Assembly: GCA_938034875.1 (NCBI GenBank)
Contig: CALHND010000002.1
Coordinates: forward strand, 1 to 64,000
Length of the DNA stretch: 64,000 nucleotides
Reading direction: 5' to 3'
Source of the DNA: an uncultured Clostridia bacterium
Lineage (GTDB): Bacteria; Bacillota; Clostridia; Oscillospirales; Acutalibacteraceae
Shown here: one piece after another, positions 60,301 to 64,000 of the stretch
Numbering within the stretch: position 1 is the first letter of the stretch
Layout of the letters: every line of letters begins with the position of its first letter
The notes under the pieces: model-generated
Told to the model about the DNA's origin: nothing
The model's input: only the letters and a program-made list of their open reading frames with translations
The model's database searches: none
Position numbers and translations under genes: made by a program

Positions 60301-60969
60301 TTAAGCGACTGTTGTCATCGCTTTTTTTAATAAAGAATAGTTGTTTCGGTCGTTTTTAGGTATAAAAAAAGCAGATGTTAAATCATCTGCTCTATCAGTT
60401 CCGCTATTTTGTTGTACGCTTCCTGTTCCGTTTTTGCCTGTTCTACTATCGGTATCGCTTTTTGTGCCACTTCTTCCTTTTGCTCCGGCTTTAATCGACC
60501 GAAAAGATTCATAATCTCTTCCACTGTTGATGGTGAGAATTTCATTTCCGAAGTAGTTTTCAATAGTTTTGTACGGTAATGATACTTGATTTCTTTCATA
60601 ATACAGTATTTTCTCCTTTACCTTTGACACTGTTTCCATATCCGCATTTATTCTAACAATTTTAGTAATTTCCGGCTTACTAATTTTCCCCTTTACATAC
60701 GCTATTACATCAGGACAATCGTATGAATGAATAACCGCCTCACCAAATCTTGTGGTGGGATAGCTGTTTTTATTGTGCTTATAATCCGCATACCGTGAAA
60801 ATAGTATTTCTCTTTCTGCCGATGTAACAACCTTGTTAACCGTAATCCATCCAAAATTATTATACTGCGTTTCAGTATATTTTTCTATATCTTTATATAA
60901 TTGATATTCCTCTCTGCTTATTTCTCCTCTTTCATAACGGTCAAGCAGGGTGCCTATACACCGCTTCAA
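60301..60969 (-). pseudogene. Mobile-element protein remnant, C-terminal part frameshifted
   Basis: An open frame of 222 codons starting at a TTG. Residues about 10-145 look like a real protein (EISREEYQLYKDIEKYTETQ, TTRFGEAVIHSYDCPDVIAY, KPEITKIVRINADMETVSKV) and recall the large polyvalent-protein domains of integrative elements. After about residue 147 the composition changes to a Ser/Gly/Thr/Arg-rich stretch unlike a folded protein, while an overlapping frame (60378-60599) reads well. I infer a frameshift or a decayed gene. The first codons lie inside the hairpin repeat at 60958-61017, so the original 5' end is missing. Confidence 0.5.
60378..60599 (-). CDS. Small helical protein overlapping the remnant, or its frameshifted end
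   Basis: 73 residues, largely helical: PSTVEEIMNLFGRLKPEQKE, then VAQKAIPIVEQAKTEQEAYN and KIAELIEQMI. AAAGGAG lies about 13 bases upstream of the ATG. It overlaps 60301-60969 in another frame. Either two overlapping genes existed, or one gene has suffered a frameshift near 60560-60600. I favour the frameshift because the longer frame loses protein-like character exactly where this one gains it. Confidence 0.45.
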   Translation of the reverse strand: MKEIKYHYRTKLLKTTSEMKFSPSTVEEIMNLFGRLKPEQKEEVAQKAIPIVEQAKTEQEAYNKIAELIEQMI

Positions 60970-61017
60970 AATACATAAATAGGGGCTGGTACGGTCTTAT
61001 CAACCGTTCCAACCCCT
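60958..61017. repeat. Hairpin repeat, copy 1
   Basis: CACCGCTTCAAAA, TACATAAATA, then GGGGCTGGTACGGT / ACCGTTCCAACCCC stem. About 50 of 58 bases match copy 2 at 62503-62560. It ends the lipoprotein transcript (minus strand) and can also terminate on the plus strand. Confidence 0.7.
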
Positions 61018-61156
61018 GTTTTGTGCTGTTTTTACAGTGTTTTGGCCTTTTCAGCCTCTAAAAGCAAAGAAAGCTTTCTTGTGATGGTAAGGATTTTAAA
61101 CCCTAAAACATTTGCTAAACATAAAATCGATACATCCTAAGTATATCGGTTTATAT
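61018..61156 (-). other. Spacer between the lipoprotein gene and hairpin copy 1
   Basis: No intact gene. On the minus strand an open piece ends in LLLEAEKAKTL and stop, close to the hairpin. The corresponding place beside copy 2 reads AIAEIAKTP and stop. The two DNA segments are alike and may be the eroded 3' end of a common gene. Confidence 0.3.
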
Positions 61157-62041
61157 TTATTTTTTCGGGTTTAATTTAATTGTTTCGTTGGCAAAATCAT
61201 CACCCATGAAATCATCTATATCATATGCTTTAAACTTAAATTCAATTTCTTCAATGTCGGTAATGCTGTTTTCTTCCAACGTCGTGTCAGACCAAGACAT
61301 AGAACTAAAAGCACACTTGCCGCCAGAAACAGATGTTGCATATAACGGATCGGCCATATAACCATTTACGGATGCTTCATCAACGGTAAACATTAAATCC
61401 TTGTCAGTTTTGTTCAGCAAATACAGATTAACGGTATAACCCCAAATTTCATCATCTTCATAGCCTGTAACAACAACCGTAACATTTTCGTTGTCAATGA
61501 TTACATTATCAGAAGCCTGTGCTTGTCTAACAAATTTAACTGCCTTATCTTTGCCATAAGGATAGATATGGATAGTTTCTTTTGCAACCGGATCGGCAAG
61601 TATATCATCGCTATCATAAACATGAAAGGTCAATTCAATATCGGTGTAATCGCCAACGCCGTTCTTTTCAAGTTCATCACTTGTAAAACTAATGTTTTCA
61701 TTTGACTTTTTGCCAGCGGCAACCTCTGATGCAAATAAAGGATCATACTCTACACCGTTAATAGCCGCACTTTCTACAGAAAACATATATGTTTTATCTG
61801 CTGATTTGTTTTCGATCTGTGCTTTCAAGGTATACCCCCACATATTGTCGGGATCAATTTCAATGATTTTAATTGAACATTCAGCATTGTCAACAGCAAC
61901 AACCTCGGTAAATGAGATTGCGTTCTTTTTTGTTTTGCTAGTTTCGCTAGTTTCGTTATTGTCTATTGTTGTTTCCCCGCCGCAAGCTGCAAGCGAAAAT
62001 GTCAGCACAAGGACGAGAAGTAGAGTTGCGATTTTTTTCAT
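61157..62041 (-). CDS. Lipoprotein with two tandem homologous domains
   Basis: 294 residues. The signal peptide MKKIATLLLVLVLTFSLAAC ends in lipobox LAAC. The mature part has two repeats of about 110 residues. Shared words are WGYTLKAQIENK / WGYTVNLYLLNK, AAINGVEYDPLFASEVAAGK / ASVNGYMADPLYATSVSGGK and ETIHIYP / ETIKLNP. I do not recognise a named family with certainty. Similar small Clostridial lipoproteins carry this duplication and have no known function. The start is fixed by GGAGG nine bases before the ATG at 62041. The reading to 62161 lacks a site. A weak promoter (TTTACT, 17, TATAAT) lies at 62150-62178. Confidence 0.82.
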   Translation of the reverse strand: MKKIATLLLVLVLTFSLAACGGETTIDNNETSETSKTKKNAISFTEVVAVDNAECSIKIIEIDPDNMWGYTLKAQIENKSADKTYMFSVESAAINGVEYDPLFASEVAAGKKSNENISFTSDELEKNGVGDYTDIELTFHVYDSDDILADPVAKETIHIYPYGKDKAVKFVRQAQASDNVIIDNENVTVVVTGYEDDEIWGYTVNLYLLNKTDKDLMFTVDEASVNGYMADPLYATSVSGGKCAFSSMSWSDTTLEENSITDIEEIEFKFKAYDIDDFMGDDFANETIKLNPKK

Positions 62042-62178
62042 TTTTTGTTTCCTCCAAAAATAAATATCGTGCAACCGAAGCTGCACAAAGAATAGAATAA
62101 CACCGATTGTCGCCAAATTAAATTTTAACGAAATTTGTTTGATAATAGTATTATAGCACATCTGGAAAAAAAAGTAAA

Positions 62179-62502
62179 GTTATTAAAAGTGGCTCACTTC
62201 ATAATATAAAATTTAAAATGTGGTACTGTAATCTTTTCTACCCGCTGTGTTGGATACAGTTATACTTTTAAGTTATAGCACATTTTATGTAAAAAAAGTA
62301 AAAGAGTACCCCGCGGTTTTTGTTGTTCTCTTTTTGTGTACAATGAACTTTTTAATTACCGCACTTATTCTATATCCGTAGCATAACCCTATATTGCACT
62401 TAAAGCAAACAGAAAAGCAAACAGAAGTGTTATAATCCCTTCGGTTGAAGCATTGCCAAGTTCTTTACTATGAAAAGAAAGTTGACAAGTAATCCATCTT
62501 GT
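62179..62502. other. Intergenic region between lipoprotein promoter and hairpin copy 2
   Basis: No gene. The part from about 62440 to 62500 (CGGTTGAAGC, CCAAGTTCTTTACTATG, AAAGAAAGTT) matches about 63882-63935 near the window end, so the repeat extends beyond the hairpin itself. Confidence 0.45.
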
Positions 62503-62562
62503 CACCGCTTTAAAACACATAAACAGGGGCTTGTACGGTCTAATCAACCGTTTAAGCCCCTT
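62503..62562. repeat. Hairpin repeat, copy 2
   Basis: CACCGCTTTAAAA, CACATAAACA, then GGGGCTTGTACGGT / ACCGTTTAAGCCCC followed by TTTTTT on the plus strand. It lies between the lipoprotein and CPBP protease genes. Confidence 0.7.
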
Positions 62563-62598
62563 TTTTAAGGTGTTTTTGCTATTTCAGCAATCGCAAAA

Positions 62599-62763
62599 TC
62601 ATAAGTAATGCTGCCAGAAACTATGTATCGGCAACCGTTCCTTTGTTCCTGCCGCATTGTTGCCTTCAATAAACAAAAGTACAGCTCCAATGTAAAATGC
62701 AATATATGCAACCTTATATACGATAAACTGTGCTTTTTTATGTTCAACTTTGAAGATTCGAGT
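62599..62763 (-). pseudogene. Fragment of a small membrane protein
   Basis: 54 codons between stops with no start codon. One part reads QFIVYKVAYIAFYIGAVLLF, a membrane helix, followed by IEGNNAAGTKERLPIHSFWQ. It lies just after the CPBP gene on the same strand. It may be what remains of a gene that used to share the transcript. Confidence 0.28.
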
Positions 62764-62775
62764 TTATGTATAAGC

Positions 62776-63444
62776 TTAAATGAAGACGAGGCAGGCAACA
62801 ATACCGGTCGCGTTGCAAAGAATGTGCGAAACCGTGCTTATCAGACAGTTGCCTGACTTGCGGAATATTATAGCATAAATCATACTGTCGATGAAGATTG
62901 TGGCAACATCGTACAACACAAGTACGGGATTTCCGACTGCGATGTGCCCTGCGGCAAACAAAACGGATGAAACCACCGCACAAATCCAAAACGGGAATTT
63001 TTGCATAGATTTGCCAAGAAAGAAGCCTCGCCACGCAATCTCCTCGCCAAGCGCCGCAATAATTACCTGACCCACAAGCATTGGGATCTTATTAAAGGAC
63101 AGCATAGAATCTGTTCGCCCCATTATATGGGAAGTGAACCCACCGCTGAAAATCAAGTCTCCTACAAAAAGCGTTGCAATGCCAGTCGCAATCGGCAGCA
63201 ATACCAAAGGAAGTACACCGGGCTTTTTTAAATCCGCAAAGAAGGACTTAAACCGTAGTCCGGATTCAACGGGCGACACTTTTTCAACAGCTTCTACGAT
63301 GAAGAAAAATGCGATTCCCACAAGCACGGAGTACCCAGCCACCTGTAATGACGGAACAATCTTTGTCATGGTCATAATAATCATGGCAATTAAGCCGGTA
63401 AATGTAAGAATATGACTCTTGTTAGTATTAGCAGCATGATTCAT
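62776..63444 (-). CDS. CPBP-family intramembrane metalloprotease
   Basis: 222 residues with about six membrane helices. The CPBP (CAAX-processing/bacteriocin-processing, Abi) motifs are present: LGEEIAWRGFFLG (Glu-Glu and Arg), SSVLFAAGHIA (His) and SHILCNATG (His and Asn). Family members cleave substrates within the membrane and can act in bacteriocin self-immunity, peptide maturation or prenyl-protein processing. No bacteriocin gene is visible. It lies between two copies of the hairpin repeat, in an accessory zone. The ATG has a GGAGAT site upstream. Confidence 0.88.
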   Translation of the reverse strand: MNHAANTNKSHILTFTGLIAMIIMTMTKIVPSLQVAGYSVLVGIAFFFIVEAVEKVSPVESGLRFKSFFADLKKPGVLPLVLLPIATGIATLFVGDLIFSGGFTSHIMGRTDSMLSFNKIPMLVGQVIIAALGEEIAWRGFFLGKSMQKFPFWICAVVSSVLFAAGHIAVGNPVLVLYDVATIFIDSMIYAIIFRKSGNCLISTVSHILCNATGIVACLVFI

Positions 63445-63960
63445 GGTTTTATCTTATCTCCTTGTTGATGAATTAGATTTTTTCAGTTGCGTCTATTACC
63501 AAAACAGCCTATTTACCGATTAAATAAACCGCGACGCTCAAAGCACAGTGTACGTGTTCGTGTTCTACTCGATAAACCAGCGTTTATTTATTGGCAAAAA
63601 AGAGGTTCTTCTTTTCTCTTTCACAGGCAACTGGACGCTGACGCTTTGATTCGACAAAATATATTTTTGTCAATTCCCATGTGCCATTGTGGTTTCTGCA
63701 CTATATTACCATTTATGGTATAATTATACACTATAATAATACCACTTTTTTTGTAAAAAGCAAATAAAAAACCCGTATTTTTCGTCAATATTTCGTGAAA
63801 AATCACTTTTTTGCTTTAAAAACACGCATATATATTCACTGCATTATCCATCATTGCCCTAAACGGTAATCAAAAGTATTAAAATCCTGTCGGATGCAGT
63901 TTTCCCAAGTTCTCTACTCTGTAAAGAAATTTTAAAAGAAATCAACGTTATCATCACTAC
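63445..63960. other. Intergenic region upstream of the CPBP gene
   Basis: I see no supported gene. A frame at 63487-63723 on the plus strand has no ribosome binding site and poor composition. AT-rich DNA at 63700-63800 with TATAAT words may hold the CPBP promoter. The part from about 63880 matches the repeat upstream of copy 2. Confidence 0.4.
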
Positions 63961-64000
63961 GAAATGCATAAAAAAAGTGGCTGGTACGGTTTGGCAAGCC
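63961..64000. repeat. Hairpin repeat, copy 3 (cut by window end)
   Basis: ATGCATAAAAAAAGTGGCTG followed by GTACGGT matches the left part of copies 1 and 2. The right arm lies beyond the window. The preceding 80 bp also match the flank of copy 2. Confidence 0.55.

Noticed and set aside
63487..63723. 78-codon plus-strand frame near the right end
   Set aside because: No ribosome binding site, unusual composition, and no likeness to a family I know.
60958..64000. CRISPR array
   Set aside because: The repeats are about 1.5 kb apart, only three, and contain genes between them; no short regular spacers occur anywhere in the window.

Overview
The window is one continuous piece of chromosome from a low-to-medium GC, spore-forming Firmicute of class Clostridia. 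Four things point there: the spore-coat operon cotJABC, a convergent sigG/sigK pair, Bacillus/Clostridium-type operon orders (ylxM-ffh-rpsP-khpA-rimM-trmD; rimP-nusA-ylxR-ylxQ-infB-rbfA-nrnA-truB-ribF; yloU-yloV-recG), and two secreted proteins with type I dockerin modules. Dockerins together with a GH3 glycosidase and rhamnose catabolism suggest a plant-fibre-degrading, cellulosome-type member of the Oscillospiraceae/Acetivibrionaceae side of Clostridia. The species cannot be named from the sequence.

Layout. 1-6.25 kb is a worn integration zone. It holds the 3' end of a tyrosine recombinase, an unusual membrane protein joining an HTH domain to a trypsin-like protease, a 5'-truncated zinc-ribbon/SHOCT remnant, an alkaline phosphatase lipoprotein, several related hairpin terminators, and three sets of tandem 11-bp repeats that look like integrase arm sites. 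6.3-12.5 kb carries cotJABC, an orphan PqqD-like protein, an HtrA/DegP protease and a class A penicillin-binding protein. 12.9-17 kb holds HPr and the trmD/ffh translation and secretion operon. 17.1-19.7 kb has a stand-alone E2-like acyltransferase-fold protein and a peptide-binding lipoprotein. 19.9-29 kb holds the murI-argS-ruvX operon, a small XRE regulator, GAPDH, malic enzyme, sigG, sigK and a D-lactate-type dehydrogenase. 29.2-36 kb has rhaB-rhaA and two dockerin proteins. 36.2-44.1 kb has a second peptide-binding lipoprotein, yloU-yloV-recG and a GH3 beta-glucosidase. 44.2-48.7 kb is a MoxR/DUF58/transglutaminase-like membrane module. 48.8-56.6 kb is the nusA-infB operon. 56.7-57.2 kb has four tRNA genes behind consensus promoters. 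57.35 kb encodes a staygreen-family protein. 58.4-60.1 kb encodes a DEAD-box helicase behind a leader with an apparent terminator. 60.1-64 kb is a second accessory zone, with frameshifted mobile-element remnants, a duplicated-domain lipoprotein, a CPBP membrane protease and a hairpin repeat present three times at roughly 1.5-kb spacing.

How the genes work together. Most of the window is housekeeping: ribosome maturation, tRNA modification, initiation, SRP targeting, cell wall, central carbon and sporulation control. The accessory zones at both ends hold the less familiar material. The points most worth following are the HTH-TM-protease fusion, the staygreen homologue in a presumably non-photosynthetic anaerobe, the repeated hairpin that punctuates single-gene units at the right end, the integrase-arm-like repeats at the left end, the dockerin proteins, and several enzymes of known families in which a catalytic residue appears replaced.
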